Of a DNA stretch of 64,000 nt, positions 63,399 through 64,000 are shown one piece after another. The stretch spans positions 1 through 64,000 of the forward strand of contig NZ_JBMPPC010000011.1 in NCBI RefSeq assembly GCF_049340185.1. Reading direction: 5' to 3'. The first letter of the stretch is position 1. Every line of letters begins with the position of its first letter. The notes under the pieces were generated by a model. The model saw only the letters and a program-made list of their open reading frames with translations. It was not told the origin of the DNA and ran no database searches. The DNA is from Undibacterium sp049340185 (GTDB lineage Bacteria; Pseudomonadota; Gammaproteobacteria; Burkholderiales; Burkholderiaceae_D). Both the position numbers and the translations under genes were made by a program.

Positions 63399-64000
63399 TT
63401 AGATATTTGCTTTCACGACAAACTCGACGCCAACCTCGCGCCAGCATTCGATTTCCTTTTGCAGCCAGAATGCGACTGTCGGATGCAAGGTAACCCAGTC
63501 CTGGCGAATTTCGAGTTCGATTTTATTTTTCATCTTCAACCGAAAATCAGCATAATCAAGCTCAACCCGCGAGTGCATAAAAGTCACGGACAAACGTAGC
63601 GCCAGTACCGCTTTGGCGAAATCAAGATCGGCAAAACTATCGCTGATTTTTCTGAGATTACCTTTTTGGCTCAAAATCAATTTGCTCATTACACGCTGTT
63701 CACGGGTAGTGAATCCGGCCATGTCGGCATTCTCAATCATGTAGGCGCCGTGCTTATGGTAGCCCGTATGCGACACTACCATGCCAATCTCATGCAGCAT
63801 CGCACTCCAGTGCAGATGACGGGTATAGGTATCAGAGGAAGGTTTCAGTTGTGCATACAAAGACTTCACCATATCGGCTACGCGATTAGCGCGTGTCACA
63901 TCAGCATGGAATAGAGTCGCAGCGTTATGCACCGCCTGCTCACGTCGGTCGCGCTTGGTTGAGCGCAAATACAAATCCCACATCACGCCCATGCGCAAGC
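63399..64000 (-). CDS. ppx: Exopolyphosphatase, C-terminal part (runs off the window)
   Basis: About 200 C-terminal residues are visible, opening with LRMGVMWDLYLRS and REQAVHNAATLFHADVTRAN. They contain the HD-like region LHWSAMLHEIGMVVSHTGYH and the ending WREVGVEFVVKANI. This is the C-terminal domain of Ppx/GppA phosphatases, which degrade polyphosphate or pppGpp. The Ppx form is favoured by the HEIGMVVSHTGYHKHGAY block. The gene continues beyond 64000. Confidence 0.88.
   Translation of the reverse strand, partial: LRMGVMWDLYLRSTKRDRREQAVHNAATLFHADVTRANRVADMVKSLYAQLKPSSDTYTRHLHWSAMLHEIGMVVSHTGYHKHGAYMIENADMAGFTTREQRVMSKLILSQKGNLRKISDSFADLDFAKAVLALRLSVTFMHSRVELDYADFRLKMKNKIELEIRQDWVTLHPTVAFWLQKEIECWREVGVEFVVKANI

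Noticed and set aside
63399..64000. Reading ppx as a truncated pseudogene
   Set aside because: The frame is open to the window edge, so the missing part lies outside the window.

Overview
The window reads as chromosomal DNA of a betaproteobacterium. Protein resemblance recalled from memory (IlvD, MaeB, GlnS, ThiL-PgpA, an OsmC-YcaO fusion, a XopAW-like EF-hand protein) points to Burkholderiales, most likely an Oxalobacteraceae genus such as Undibacterium or Herminiimonas. The genus is an inference. I see no rRNA, tRNA, CRISPR array or replication origin. Genes lie on both strands in short operons.

Left edge (1-2100): accessory DNA. The first codons of an IS110-family transposase run off the window. 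An attC-like integron recombination site comes next, then an HNH endonuclease with homing-endonuclease-associated repeats, a hairpin, and a two-helix membrane protein. This looks like the remains of a gene-cassette array. Region 2140-13031: metabolism and stress. It holds ilvD, a DCC/DUF2237/5'-nucleotidase cluster, a chemotaxis receptor, maeB, and a peroxide-defence set of rubrerythrin, rubredoxin and rubredoxin reductase with an OxyR-box-like sequence upstream. Region 13091-29809: a VirK/YbjX-type protein, thiL-pgpA, pncC with an OmpR/EnvZ-type two-component system, an EF-hand protein, an M2 peptidase, a LytS/LytR-type pair with an ElaA-like acetyltransferase, a gene of unknown function behind a strong promoter and a 29-codon leader ORF, a DUF1223 protein, a membrane protein and glnS.

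Region 29879-36800 is the main accessory block. A visibly AT-rich type II restriction-modification pair is followed by the C-terminal remnant of a SOUL-type haem-binding gene and a complete IS110-family transposase with a long structured non-coding end. Next comes a VgrG-like spike protein, a PAAR tip protein and an unknown 124-residue protein. Two direct copies of a roughly 145-bp palindromic repeat bracket this trio. The spike resembles those of extracellular contractile injection systems, but no sheath, tube, baseplate or ATPase genes are present. It is therefore an orphan spike module.

Region 36801-64000: mostly ordinary chromosome. It contains an AraC regulator with a serine hydrolase, the OsmC-YcaO fusion, a DUF4349 lipoprotein, a lipoprotein hydrolase, a divergent lysE/argP-type exporter-regulator pair with a palindrome between them, pepD, a pepO-type M13 peptidase, glutaredoxin, a TfoX-N protein, a YcgR-type PilZ protein, an SSB-like protein, a YpfJ-type metalloprotease, a GIN-domain protein, an AlkB-like dioxygenase, a Spy/CpxP-like periplasmic protein behind an upstream terminator, and the C-terminus of exopolyphosphatase. 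Small palindromes with the core GGGTGCAACCCG, short tandem repeats with 8-12 bp units, and pieces of the 145-bp repeat are scattered through intergenic regions.
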